From: Leisingera sp. ANG-M7
GTDB taxonomy: Bacteria; Pseudomonadota; Alphaproteobacteria; Rhodobacterales; Rhodobacteraceae
NCBI RefSeq assembly: GCF_000813965.1
Contig: NZ_JWLI01000005.1
Location: forward strand, 340,287 to 404,286
Direction of reading: 5' to 3'
DNA: 64,000 nt
The notes beneath the pieces were generated by a model that did no database searches, was not told where the DNA came from, and was given only the letters and a program-made list of their open reading frames with translations. A program made the translations under genes and the position numbers. Positions 44,214-52,901 of this stretch are shown in pieces. Each line of letters begins with the position of its first letter. Position 1 is the stretch's first letter.

Positions 44214-45566
44214 TTACGCCCGCTCAAACCCGCGGGCGATCTCGTAGTCTGTAACCACCCGGTCGAAATCCTCGATCTCCACTTCCGCCGCGCGGACGTA
44301 GTGATCCACGACGTCATCACCCATTGCCGCGCGCAGCATCTCCGAGCCTTTCAGCGCCACCGCCGCATCCCGCAGGGTGCCCGGGATCATGCCGGTGTCG
44401 CCCTGATAGACATCGCCCCGGGTGGGGGCCTGCAGCTCCAGCCCTTCCTCGATGCCTGCAATGCCGGCAGCCAGCATACCCGCCATCGCCAGATAGGGGT
44501 TCATGTCGGAGCCGGGTATGCGGCACTCGACGCGGATTGCCTTGGTGCCGTCGCCGCACAGCCGGTAGCCCGCAGTGCGGTTGTCCACCGACCAGATGAT
44601 CCGCGTGGGCGCAAAGGTGCCCTTCATGAAGCGCTTGTAGCTGTTGATATAGGGCGCCATGAAGGCGGTGTAGTCGGGCGCGTATTTTAGCAATCCCGCC
44701 ATGTAATTCTTCATCAGCGCTGACATGCCCAACTCGTCGCTCTCATCATGGAACGCAGGCTTGCCGTCCTGCCACAGCGACTGATGCACGTGGGAGGAGG
44801 ACCCGACCTTGTCGTGGCTCCACTTCGGCAGGAAGGTCACTGCATGGCCCTGTTGCTCCGCGATCTCCTTGATCGCGTGCTTGGCAATGGTGTGGAACTC
44901 TGCCGTGTCCATCGCCGCCGCGTATTTGATGTTCAGCTCCTCCTGGCCGGTTTCCGCCTCGCCTTTGGAGTTCTCGATCGGCAGGCCCGCATCCCACAAG
45001 TGATTGCGGATGGGGCGCATCACATGCTCCTCGCGGGTGGTCTGCAGGATGTTGTAGTCCTCGTTGTAGCCGGAGATCGGCTCCAGATCGCGGAAACCGG
45101 AGCGGCGGATCTCGTCAAAGCTTTTGGCGAACAGGAAAAACTCCAGTTCGGTGGCGCACATCGCGTCATAGCCCATCGCTTTCAGGCGGTTCACCTGTTT
45201 CTTCAGGATCGCACGGGGGGAGTGGGAGACTTCTTCGTGCGTATGGTGATCCAGCACGTCGCACATCACCATAACGGTACCCTCCAGCCACGGGACAGGG
45301 CGCAGGGTGGAAAGGTCGGGCTTCATCACATAGTCGCCATAGCCCCGTTCCCAGCTGGTCGAGGCATAGCCGTCCGGGGTCGCCATCGCCAGGTCAGTCG
45401 CCAGCAGATAGTTGCAGCAATGGGTTTCTTCCCAGGCGCCATTCACAAAATGCTTGGCATGGAAGCGCTTGCCCATCAGGCGGCCCTGCATGTCCACAAG
45501 GCAAACCAGAACGGTGTCAACGGTGCCATCGGCAACCTGGTCCTTAAGAGTGTCGAAGGAGAGCAT
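44214..45566 (-). CDS. Glutamine-synthetase-like gamma-glutamyl-amine ligase
   Basis: A 450-residue GS-fold ligase closer to GlnA3/PuuA-type gamma-glutamylpolyamine or gamma-glutamyl-amide synthetases than to housekeeping GlnA. Visible GS features: TELEFFLF, the nucleotide/metal segment SSSHVHQSLW, and the RVECRIPGSDMNPYLAMAG region. It would couple glutamate to an amine using ATP. The start MLSFDTLKDQV has an AAAGGG site; a longer frame is less likely. The surrounding ADH, ALDH and amidohydrolase suggest an amino-alcohol substrate. Confidence 0.82.
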   Translation of the reverse strand: MLSFDTLKDQVADGTVDTVLVCLVDMQGRLMGKRFHAKHFVNGAWEETHCCNYLLATDLAMATPDGYASTSWERGYGDYVMKPDLSTLRPVPWLEGTVMVMCDVLDHHTHEEVSHSPRAILKKQVNRLKAMGYDAMCATELEFFLFAKSFDEIRRSGFRDLEPISGYNEDYNILQTTREEHVMRPIRNHLWDAGLPIENSKGEAETGQEELNIKYAAAMDTAEFHTIAKHAIKEIAEQQGHAVTFLPKWSHDKVGSSSHVHQSLWQDGKPAFHDESDELGMSALMKNYMAGLLKYAPDYTAFMAPYINSYKRFMKGTFAPTRIIWSVDNRTAGYRLCGDGTKAIRVECRIPGSDMNPYLAMAGMLAAGIAGIEEGLELQAPTRGDVYQGDTGMIPGTLRDAAVALKGSEMLRAAMGDDVVDHYVRAAEVEIEDFDRVVTDYEIARGFERA

Positions 45567-45590
45567 GAGCGGCCCTTTGTCTGTTGCGCG

Positions 45591-45665
45591 CAAAACTTTT
45601 CCTCAAAAGTTTTGGCAAATTCCTTGGGTAAGGAATTTGGCCCGCTGCGGCGCAGGCCAAATTCC
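45591..45665 (-). promoter_or_regulatory. Three stacked, partly exclusive hairpins between dctP and the GS-like gene
   Basis: Perfect stems: CAAAACTTTT/AAAAGTTTTG (45591-45600/45605-45614); CAAATTCCTT/AAGGAATTTG (45616-45625/45630-45639); and GGAATTTGGCC/GGCCAAATTCC (45632-45642/45655-45665). The second and third share bases and cannot form together. On the transcript the third is made first. The arrangement could attenuate or stabilise mRNA between the binding-protein gene and the enzyme genes. Confidence 0.65.
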
Positions 45666-45681
45666 GTTTTCAACCGGTGCG

Positions 45682-46716
45682 TCAGCCGTAGCGGTAGGGG
45701 CGGCCGGCCTTCTGCATGTCAGCGTTATACTTCTTGAAGATCTCCACAACCTTCGCCTTGGTCTCGGACTCGGCTGCGATTTCATCCCAGAACTTCACGG
45801 CTGCGTCTTCGACCTGCTGCCATTCATTGTCGGGAATGGTGGTCAGCTTCATCTTGTCGCCATTCACGCGCAGGGACGCTTCGCCGCCCCAGTACCACCA
45901 CTGGCGGTAGTAATGCGACTGGTCGCAGCAGACGCGGAACAGGGTCTGCAGGTCTTCCGGCAGTTCGTTCCAGCGGCCCTGGTTGGCAAAGAACGACCCT
46001 GCCCAGGCACCGGAGATGTTGTTGGTCAGGAAGTAGTCGGTCACATCGGCCCAGCCGACGGTGTAGTCTTCGGTGATGCCGGACCAGGCGATGCCGTCCA
46101 GCTCGCCGGTCTGCACCGCGACCTCGATGTCTTCCCAGGGCAGGGTGACCGGGACCACGCCAAACTGCGCCAGGAAGCGGCCAGCGGTCGGGAAAGTGAA
46201 GACGCGCTTGCCCTTCAGGTCTGCCAGCGAATTGATCGGATCCTTGGTGGCAAAGTGGCAGGGATCCCAGGCGCCGGCCGAGATGTGCTTGACGCCGACC
46301 TTGGAGTATTCGGCGTCCCAGATCTCGTTCAGGCCGTACTGGTTGAACAGCACCGGCACGTCCAGCGAGTAGCGCGAAGCAAAGGGGAAATAGCCGCCAA
46401 AGACGGTTACTTCGGTGGGCGAAGCCATCGAGTCATCATCCGACTGCACTGCATCGATGGTACCGCGCTGCATGGCGCGGAACAATTCGCCGGTGGGGAC
46501 CAGCTGATCGGCGTAGTAAAGCTCTATCTGCATCCGGTCGCCGGCGATCTTGTTGAACATGTCGATGGCGGGTTTTACCACATGCTCGGCCAGTGCAGCA
46601 CCTGCATAGGTCTGCATCCGCCACTTGATAGTGGACTGGGCCAGTGCCGGGGTGGCCAGCGGCGCCGCCATGGCGCCAACACCGGCGGACTGAAGAAACT
46701 TACGTCTTGTTGTCAT
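45682..46716 (-). CDS. dctP: TRAP transporter substrate-binding protein (DctP family)
   Basis: A 344-residue periplasmic binding protein. The start at 46716 has AAGGAGTGAG and gives a Tat signal (TTRRKFLQSAG, twin arginine), so the protein may be exported folded. The mature part starts STIKWRMQTYAG and has the DctP pattern VPLPWEDIEVAVQTGELDG. The ligand is unknown; the neighbouring enzymes point to an amine or amino alcohol. Confidence 0.9.
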   Translation of the reverse strand: MTTRRKFLQSAGVGAMAAPLATPALAQSTIKWRMQTYAGAALAEHVVKPAIDMFNKIAGDRMQIELYYADQLVPTGELFRAMQRGTIDAVQSDDDSMASPTEVTVFGGYFPFASRYSLDVPVLFNQYGLNEIWDAEYSKVGVKHISAGAWDPCHFATKDPINSLADLKGKRVFTFPTAGRFLAQFGVVPVTLPWEDIEVAVQTGELDGIAWSGITEDYTVGWADVTDYFLTNNISGAWAGSFFANQGRWNELPEDLQTLFRVCCDQSHYYRQWWYWGGEASLRVNGDKMKLTTIPDNEWQQVEDAAVKFWDEIAAESETKAKVVEIFKKYNADMQKAGRPYRYG

Positions 46717-46767
46717 AATTCTCACTCCTTGTTGAAACATCCGGCCCCTTGCCGGGACTCTCCTTGG

Positions 46768-48270
46768 TTATTTTCCGTAGACATATTCCGGCAGCCACAG
46801 GGCGATCTGCGGGAACATCATGATCAGGGCGAGCGCCAGCACCATCACCGCGGCAAAGGGGATGATCGAGACATAGATGTCCTTTAGCCCGATCTCCGGC
46901 GGCGCCATTGCGCGCATCAGGAACAGGTTGTAGCCGAAGGGCGGCGTCATATAGGCGATCTGCGTGGTGATGGTGTAGAGCACGCCGTACCAGATCAGAT
47001 CAAAGCCAAGCGCCCCAACCAGCGGCACATAGAGCGGTGCCACGATCACCAGCATCGCGGTGTCATCCAGGAAGGTGCCCATCACGATGAAGCTCAGCTG
47101 CATCAGGATCAGGATCATCCAAGGGGAAAGGCCAAGTTTGGTGGTGAACAAGTCCTCGATCGCCTTAACCGCCCCAAGACCGTCAAAGATCGCGCCAAAG
47201 GCCAGTGCCGCCAGGATGATCCACATGAACATGCAGGAGATGCCGAGTGTCGATCGCACCGAGGTTTCGAACACGTCCTTGTTCATCCGCCCCTTCAGCA
47301 CCGCAGCAAGGAAGGCAGTCATCGCACCAATGGCCGAGCTTTCCACCAGCGAGGTCCAGCCGTTTACAAAGGGCACCATCATCGCGGCAAAGATCGCCAA
47401 GGGCAGCACGCCGGAGAACAGCAGGCGATACTTTTCCTTCATGAACACGTCTTTGTAGAACATGGCGTTCTTGCGAGTGAGGAAAGAAAGAAGGCCAAGG
47501 GCAAGCGCCACACCAAGCGCGGACTTGGTCTCCATTGCGCCGGTCAGGATCAGCAGCGGCACCAGCACCAGCGCACCGAGAACGATATAGTTCAGGCGCA
47601 GCGGGTGGTCGGTAATCTGCTCATACTCGGCCAGATCCTCCGGGTGCATCGCGGGTCCGAGGTTCGGCTGCATACGGGCGCGAACATATATGTAGATGAT
47701 GAACATGGTTGCCATAAGCAGGCCCGGGATCACCCCTGCCAGCCACAGCTGCCCCACCGGCTGACGCGCAATCATCGCATAGAGCACCAGCACCACCGAA
47801 GGCGGTACCAGGATACCCAGCGAGGAGCCTGCTTGAATGGTGCCGGTCACCAGGATCTTGTCATAGCCGCGGCGTAAGAGTTCCGGCAGCGCAATGGTCG
47901 CACCAATGGCCATGCCAGCAACCGAAAGGCCGTTCATGGCTGAGATCAGAACCATCAGGCCGATAGTGCCGATGGCCAAACCGCCCTTAACCGGCCCCAT
48001 CCAGACGTGGAACATCCTGTAGAGATCGTCGGCGATTTTCGACTCCGACAGCACGTAGCCCATGAAGATGAACATCGGAAGTGTCAGCAAGGGATACCAC
48101 TTCATCAGCTTCATGGCGGCGGAGAAGGGGATCTCCACCCCGCCGGTACCCCATAGCAGCATGCCCGCAACCGCACCGACAAAGCCGATGGCGCCAAACA
48201 CCCTCTGACCGGTCATCAGCATGAGCATCATGCCGGCAAACATCACGATGGCGATCCATTCGTAGGACAT
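46768..48270 (-). CDS. dctM: TRAP transporter large permease (DctM family)
   Basis: A 500-residue membrane protein with about 12 hydrophobic spans and the DctM signature GSSLGILVPPSVVLVLYAM near residue 150. It uses the sodium gradient with DctQ and DctP. The start overlaps the dctQ stop (TGATG). Confidence 0.93.
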   Translation of the reverse strand: MSYEWIAIVMFAGMMLMLMTGQRVFGAIGFVGAVAGMLLWGTGGVEIPFSAAMKLMKWYPLLTLPMFIFMGYVLSESKIADDLYRMFHVWMGPVKGGLAIGTIGLMVLISAMNGLSVAGMAIGATIALPELLRRGYDKILVTGTIQAGSSLGILVPPSVVLVLYAMIARQPVGQLWLAGVIPGLLMATMFIIYIYVRARMQPNLGPAMHPEDLAEYEQITDHPLRLNYIVLGALVLVPLLILTGAMETKSALGVALALGLLSFLTRKNAMFYKDVFMKEKYRLLFSGVLPLAIFAAMMVPFVNGWTSLVESSAIGAMTAFLAAVLKGRMNKDVFETSVRSTLGISCMFMWIILAALAFGAIFDGLGAVKAIEDLFTTKLGLSPWMILILMQLSFIVMGTFLDDTAMLVIVAPLYVPLVGALGFDLIWYGVLYTITTQIAYMTPPFGYNLFLMRAMAPPEIGLKDIYVSIIPFAAVMVLALALIMMFPQIALWLPEYVYGK

Positions 48271-48866
48271 CAGATTTCAACTCCGCGCAGGCGTCCGATA
48301 TCCCGGAACAATTCGGCAAGGCATTGCAGCAGCATCAGAAAGACACCGAAGCAGAGGATGGTTTTGACGGGCCACAGAAACGGCCGCCAGGCGGTGGAGC
48401 TGCGCTCCAAATAGCCGAGCTGTTCGCCGGCGGCGGTGGGACCTTCGGTCACCAGCGTCGTCAGCAGGTCCCAGAAGAACTGCAGCGGTTCCAGCCCGAA
48501 ATAGCCCAGTGAATAGGCGGTTGAGCTGAGAGCGCCGTACATCAGGATCACCAGATAGGTGATCAGGAACAGCACGGTGAAAGCATCGACCATCGCCTTG
48601 GTCTTCGTGGACCAGGCCCCGTAGAACAGGTCCATCCGTACGTTTGACCCAAGCTGCATCGAGTAAGGGCCGCCCAGAACGTAATAGGCGACCATCACGA
48701 ACTGCGCGGTCTCCAGCGTCCAGTGCGATGGGTTGAAAAACGTCTTGGACGCCGAGGACCAAAGCAGCACCCCGATGAGGGCGAAAATCAGATACATGGC
48801 AAAGCGGCCAATGGCGCGGTTCATCGCGTCGATGCCGCGGACATAGGCCCGGATGATTCTAGGCAT
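48270..48866 (-). CDS. dctQ: TRAP transporter small permease (DctQ family)
   Basis: A 198-residue protein with four membrane spans and the DctQ motif QLGSNVRMDLFYG near residue 70. It is longer than average DctQ because of an extra periplasmic or cytoplasmic loop (about 120-160). GGGAGGG precedes the start, which overlaps the end of the amidohydrolase gene. Confidence 0.9.
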   Translation of the reverse strand: MPRIIRAYVRGIDAMNRAIGRFAMYLIFALIGVLLWSSASKTFFNPSHWTLETAQFVMVAYYVLGGPYSMQLGSNVRMDLFYGAWSTKTKAMVDAFTVLFLITYLVILMYGALSSTAYSLGYFGLEPLQFFWDLLTTLVTEGPTAAGEQLGYLERSSTAWRPFLWPVKTILCFGVFLMLLQCLAELFRDIGRLRGVEI

Positions 48867-49644
48867 CTGGCCCTCCCTTCGCTGCCAGCGCGGCCAGGGC
48901 CGGGCGCAGCAATGTCAGCATTTCTTCTGCCATGGCCTCTTCTTCTTCTGGTGTTGCCACCAGATCATTGCGGATCTCGATCATCACGTTGGCCAGCCCA
49001 TGCGCCAGCCCGTGGATTTTCAATGAATGGGTGACGCCGTCAGCCGGCCCATAGGGTTCGTTACGCTCGACCCGGCGGTGCGGCAGGGCAGGGGCCTCTG
49101 CCAGCATCGCGTCCGCCAGCCTGCTGTCGTTGTCATGCAGGATGCCGATCTCCACCGCGCGTTGCTTGCCGAAATAAACCGGTGTGAAGCTGTGCATTGT
49201 GACCAGCACGGTCTGCCGCCCGGATTCTTTGCGGGCCTTTATCAAATCGGAAACGGCTGCGCAGAACGGATCATAGACCGTTTCCACCCGTTCCAGACGC
49301 TGCTCCGCGGTCAGTCCCTTGTTGCCGGGAATTTCCACCAGTTCGGATTTCTCCGGCATGGCGCTGGCGGCCTCTGGCGGACGATTGCAGTCATAAACCA
49401 GCCGCGACACGGTGCTGGCGACCAGCGGGGCATCCAGCACTTTGGACATATGCAGGGCCACGGCCCGCGCGCCCGGGTCCCATGCGGCATGGCTCAGCCG
49501 GTCGGCTTCGCGCAGGCCCAGCCCGTCGTAACGGGCGGGGATGTTGCTGGAGGCATGCTCGCACAGAAGCAGGACCGGGCTGGTGCCGTTACGGTTCACC
49601 ACCTCCACCGCGTCCTTCTGAGTGTGAGAATCACTCTCGTGCAT
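48859..49644 (-). CDS. N-formylglutamate amidohydrolase-family protein
   Basis: A 261-residue zinc amidohydrolase-like protein (FGase, PF05013). Signature segments VLLLCEHASSNIP near the N-terminus, MHSFTPVYFGKQR and DNDSRLAD-like residues carry metal and substrate ligands. Classic members hydrolyse N-formyl-L-glutamate in histidine degradation, but no hut genes are near. As first gene of the TRAP-GS-ALDH-ADH operon it may instead hydrolyse a gamma-glutamyl amide, inferred from context. Start at 49644 by GGGAGG. Confidence 0.85.
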   Translation of the reverse strand: MHESDSHTQKDAVEVVNRNGTSPVLLLCEHASSNIPARYDGLGLREADRLSHAAWDPGARAVALHMSKVLDAPLVASTVSRLVYDCNRPPEAASAMPEKSELVEIPGNKGLTAEQRLERVETVYDPFCAAVSDLIKARKESGRQTVLVTMHSFTPVYFGKQRAVEIGILHDNDSRLADAMLAEAPALPHRRVERNEPYGPADGVTHSLKIHGLAHGLANVMIEIRNDLVATPEEEEAMAEEMLTLLRPALAALAAKGGPDA

Positions 49645-49663
49645 GCGCCGCCTCCCTGCGAAT

Positions 49664-49751
49664 TGGAAAAATGTTTCCATGAAGAGATATTTGTGTCAAT
49701 ATCTTTTCATGATCGGTTCCGGACAGGTATTCCTGAAACTTTCTTTTCAGG
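49664..49751. promoter_or_regulatory. Three inverted repeats in the divergent RpiR/TRAP-operon control region
   Basis: TGGAAA-n4-TTTCCA (49664-49679), CATGAAGAGATAT-n8-ATATCTTTTCATG (49678-49711, one mismatch in 13) and CCTGAAA-n6-TTTCAGG (49732-49751) follow each other between divergent genes. GAAA/TTTC-cored palindromes fit operators of an RpiR-type dimer, most likely the adjacent regulator. Confidence 0.6.
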
Positions 49752-49769
49752 CCGGTTCCAGGTTAGAAA

Positions 49770-50669
49770 GTGTCTGTTCAAAACAGGAATGCGCCCTTGT
49801 CGAAACCTCCTGCCACCGTTCGCGAATTGATCCGTGAGAGCTATTCCTCGCTCACCCAATCCGAACGGAAGTTCGCGAACCTGCTGCTGGAAAACTATCC
49901 TGCGGCGGGACTGGCCTCGATCACCATCGTTGCCGGGAATGCTGAAGTGTCCACGCCGACGGTGGCCCGGATGGTGCAGAAACTGGGGTTTAAAGGGTAT
50001 CCGCAGTTTCATCAGGCCCTGCTGAAGGAGCTGGAGGCCAAAGTTTCCGGTCCCACCAAGCGGCGCGACAACTGGGCCTCAGAGGCGCCCGAAGGCCACC
50101 TGCTGAACAGATTTGCACAGGCGGTGACTGACAACCTGCAGCAGACGTTCTCCAACATCGACTCCGCCCATTTCGACGCCGCGGTGCATCAGCTCGCCAA
50201 TACTGAGGGGCGGCTTTATGTGGTGGGCGGTCGTATCACCCGGGCGCTGGCGGATTACGCCTTTACTCACTTTCAGGCGATCCGGCAGCGGGTCACCCAT
50301 ATGACATCCTCCTCCGCCACCTGGCCGCATTACGTGCTGGATATGGTTGAGGGCGATACGCTCCTGATGTTCGACGTGCGCCGGTATGAGACCAACCTGC
50401 AAAGGCTGGCCGAGCTGGCCTCGGAGCGCGGGGTGAAGATCGTGCTGATCACCGATCAATGGGCCAGCCCGATTGCGTCGGTAGCCGAGCACACCTTCAA
50501 CTGCTGGGTTGAAATCCCCTCGGCCTGGGACTCCAACATCTCCACTATGATGCTGCTGGAGGCAATGATCGCCGCCACGCAGGAAGAAAGCTGGGACAAG
50601 ACCAAGGACCGGTATGACCGGCTGGATGAGCTGTTCGATATGACCCGGCTGTTCCGCAAGTTCTCCTGA
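49770..50669 (+). CDS. RpiR/MurR-family transcriptional regulator (TRAP operon)
   Basis: A 299-residue regulator: N-terminal RpiR HTH (about 15-85: LTQSERKFANLLLENY, VSTPTVARMVQKLGF) and C-terminal SIS domain (about 125-270). The start codon is GTG at 49770; a TTG 30 bases downstream is an alternative. It is divergent from the amidohydrolase gene and probably controls that operon. SIS domains usually sense phosphosugars, but several RpiR proteins in roseobacters govern amine catabolism. Confidence 0.87.
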   Translation: MSVQNRNAPLSKPPATVRELIRESYSSLTQSERKFANLLLENYPAAGLASITIVAGNAEVSTPTVARMVQKLGFKGYPQFHQALLKELEAKVSGPTKRRDNWASEAPEGHLLNRFAQAVTDNLQQTFSNIDSAHFDAAVHQLANTEGRLYVVGGRITRALADYAFTHFQAIRQRVTHMTSSSATWPHYVLDMVEGDTLLMFDVRRYETNLQRLAELASERGVKIVLITDQWASPIASVAEHTFNCWVEIPSAWDSNISTMMLLEAMIAATQEESWDKTKDRYDRLDELFDMTRLFRKFS

Positions 50670-50692
50670 TCCGGTCAGGTTCTCCTGATCCG
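50660..50692 (+). repeat. 14-bp direct repeat at the end of the rpiR gene
   Basis: GTTCTCCTGATCCG occurs at 50660-50673 and 50679-50692, a 19-base period. The first copy contains the rpiR stop codon; looks like a small local duplication. Confidence 0.7.
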
Positions 50693-50764
50693 CTGCATGG
50701 ACATTGCCCGCCGGTTGCGCCTTACTGATGGTATAGCCGGTTTCATTCAGGCAGGAGTATTCAC

Positions 50765-51109
50765 ATGCGTTTTTCCGGAATTCTGACAGCTGCCGCAGTG
50801 GCAGCACTGGTTGCCGCGCCCGCAGCGGCCAATCCGCTCAGCCGTATCCTGGCCAAGTCCGGGCTGACACCGCAGGACACCAACATCATGCGGCAGGCGG
50901 AGCAGTCCCTGCTGGCCGAGGCGCAGGGCGGAAAGCAGGCAAAGTGGTCCAACCCGGACAGCGGCGCGCACGGCAACGTGCAGGTGGCGGGCAAGGAGGG
51001 CGATTGCGTGCTTCTGCAGCATCAGGCTTTTGTCAAAGATGACCAGACCGCCAAGCAGGTCCGCCGCAAGTTCTGCCCCTCCGAAGGCAAATGGCAACTG
51101 TCCCAATAG
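50765..51109 (+). CDS. Small exported protein (RT0821/Lpp0805-like tail), function unknown
   Basis: A 114-residue protein with a signal peptide (about 1-22, cleaved after AAA). The mature part contains WSNPDSGAHGNVQV and two Cys that could form a disulfide, a pattern like the C-terminal domain of 17-kDa/RT0821-type surface antigens. No lipobox. AGGAG precedes the start. Not obviously linked to its neighbours. Confidence 0.75.
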   Translation: MRFSGILTAAAVAALVAAPAAANPLSRILAKSGLTPQDTNIMRQAEQSLLAEAQGGKQAKWSNPDSGAHGNVQVAGKEGDCVLLQHQAFVKDDQTAKQVRRKFCPSEGKWQLSQ

Positions 51110-51154
51110 AGACGGCCGCTTAAGCCCGGCAACAATTATTCCAAGGATAAAGAG

Positions 51155-51505
51155 ATGTCTGAAATCACCCGCAGCCATACCACCCAGCGCATGAGCCAGA
51201 TCGTAACCCATGGCGATACCATCTACCTCGCGGGGCAGGTTGGCACCGCCGGTGCCAGCGTAGCGCAGCAGACCCAGGACTGTTTGGACAAGATCGACGC
51301 GCTGCTGGCAGAGGCGGGCAGTGACAAGACCCGCATCCTGCAAACCGTGATCTGGCTTGCCGACATGAAGCACTTTGCTGAAATGAATGCGGTCTGGGAT
51401 GCCTGGGTGCCAGAGGGTCATGCCCCTGCACGCGCCTGCGGCGAAGCGAAGCTGGCCCGCGAGGATTTCCTGGTGGAACTGATCGTAACTGCGGCCAAAG
51501 CCTAA
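51155..51505 (+). CDS. RidA/YjgF-family protein
   Basis: A 116-residue YjgF-type fold. RidA proteins deaminate reactive enamine/imine intermediates of PLP enzymes; the Arg in ARACGEAKL corresponds to the substrate-binding Arg region. Class III aminotransferases close by make a link plausible, though paralogs vary in function. AAGGA precedes the start. Confidence 0.88.
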   Translation: MSEITRSHTTQRMSQIVTHGDTIYLAGQVGTAGASVAQQTQDCLDKIDALLAEAGSDKTRILQTVIWLADMKHFAEMNAVWDAWVPEGHAPARACGEAKLAREDFLVELIVTAAKA

Positions 51506-51527
51506 GTTTGCCCCGGCTGGCAAGGGA

Positions 51528-51556
51528 AAGGCGGGCAGGCATCCCGCCTTCTTTGC
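51528..51556 (+). terminator. Terminator after the RidA gene
   Basis: AAGGCGGG (51528-51535) pairs with CCCGCCTT (51543-51550) around a 7-nt loop, followed by CTTTGC. It lies between convergent genes. Confidence 0.65.
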
Positions 51557-51563
51557 TGAAAAT

Positions 51564-52838
51564 CTAGTCCAGAGCCGCGGCGGCCTTCCTGATGGCCGCT
51601 TCGGTCTGTTCCAGATCCTCGTCCGTCAGCGCCAGGCTGGGGTAGGTCTTGCCCGGTGATTTGAAGATGCCTTCCTGGCGCAGCACCGCGTTATAGCGCT
51701 TGGTGCGCTCCGTATTTCCGGCCTGGGTGTCCCGGTAGTCGCGCACTTTGGCATCCGTGAAGACGATCTCGAACAATGCAGGTTCACCGACGATCTGAAA
51801 CGGCACAGCGGCCTCTTCCAGTGCTGCGCTTGTCACCTGCATCAACCGCTGACCGGTGCTGTTCAAGTGGTCATAGGCACCCTCGCGGCGCAATATTTCC
51901 ATTGTCTTCAGGCCCGCAACAGCGGCCACCGGGTTGCCTGACAGGGTACCCAACTGCATCAGCCAGCCTTCGGCACCTACTTCCGCCTTGTCGAAGTGCC
52001 GCATAACGTCGGCGCGCCCTACAATAGCTGCCAACGGGAAGCCGCCGCCGATTACCTTGCCCAGCGTCGCCAGATCCGGCGTCACACCGTAAAGTTCCTG
52101 ACCGCCGCCGTAGGTGGAGCGGAAGCCGGTGACGACTTCGTCAAAGATCAACAGGCTTCCGTGCCTTTGGGTTTCCTCACGCAGAAGTTGCAGGAAGCCC
52201 GGCAGCGGCGGCACGATACGCTGCAGCGGCTCTGCGATAATGGCCGCGATCTCGTGCCCATGCTCTGCCATCAGCTGCTTGATGTATTCGAAGTCATTGA
52301 ACGGCGCGACTAGCACTTCTGCGGCAACCGACGGCGGGATGCCGGCACTGTCTGGAATAGCCTGCGGGAAATTAACACGCTTAGTGGGGGCCAGACTCAT
52401 CTGCGCTTCTGCCGACATGCCATGGTAGCCGCCCTCGAACTTGACGATCTTGGTGCGCTCGGTGAAGGCACGGGCCAGCCTGATTGCATACATATCCGCT
52501 TCGCCGCCGGTGGAGACATAGCGCAGCTGCTCGGCGCAGGGCACTGCGCGGCAGATCACCTCAGCCAGTTCTATGCCGCGGGTGTTGCTGGCAAAGAAGG
52601 TCATGCCTTTCGGCAGCTGCTCCAGAACGGCCTCCAGCACCTCAGGGTGGCCGTGGCCCAGCATCATCGGGCCGGAGCCTATCAGGAAGTCGATGTACTC
52701 CTTGCCGTCCTCGTCCCAAACGCGCGAGCCCTTGCCCTCGCGAATGACGATACCGGGATCGAAGTTGCCAAAGCCGCCGGCGGGCAGCACGGCCTTGGCG
52801 CGGTCAATCCACTCGGCCTGGGTAAGGATCTTTTCCAT
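51564..52838 (-). CDS. Class III aminotransferase (glutamate-1-semialdehyde mutase-like)
   Basis: A 424-residue PLP fold-type I enzyme with the GSA-aminomutase-like layout: VSTGGEADMYAIRLAR binds phosphate, LIFDEVVTGFR holds the cofactor Asp, and the Schiff-base Lys is in TLGKVIGGGFPLAA. It is not the heme HemL, given the catabolic context and sequence. The start MEKILTQAEW has AGGAA upstream. It is the last minus-strand gene of the onium-compound block and could transaminate a downstream product. Confidence 0.83.
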   Translation of the reverse strand: MEKILTQAEWIDRAKAVLPAGGFGNFDPGIVIREGKGSRVWDEDGKEYIDFLIGSGPMMLGHGHPEVLEAVLEQLPKGMTFFASNTRGIELAEVICRAVPCAEQLRYVSTGGEADMYAIRLARAFTERTKIVKFEGGYHGMSAEAQMSLAPTKRVNFPQAIPDSAGIPPSVAAEVLVAPFNDFEYIKQLMAEHGHEIAAIIAEPLQRIVPPLPGFLQLLREETQRHGSLLIFDEVVTGFRSTYGGGQELYGVTPDLATLGKVIGGGFPLAAIVGRADVMRHFDKAEVGAEGWLMQLGTLSGNPVAAVAGLKTMEILRREGAYDHLNSTGQRLMQVTSAALEEAAVPFQIVGEPALFEIVFTDAKVRDYRDTQAGNTERTKRYNAVLRQEGIFKSPGKTYPSLALTDEDLEQTEAAIRKAAAALD

Positions 52839-52901
52839 GGTTTTGGTTCCTGTTGGGCTGGGTTGGCCTAGTTGGAGATTTTTTGACCAAAAAGTCAAAA
52901 G

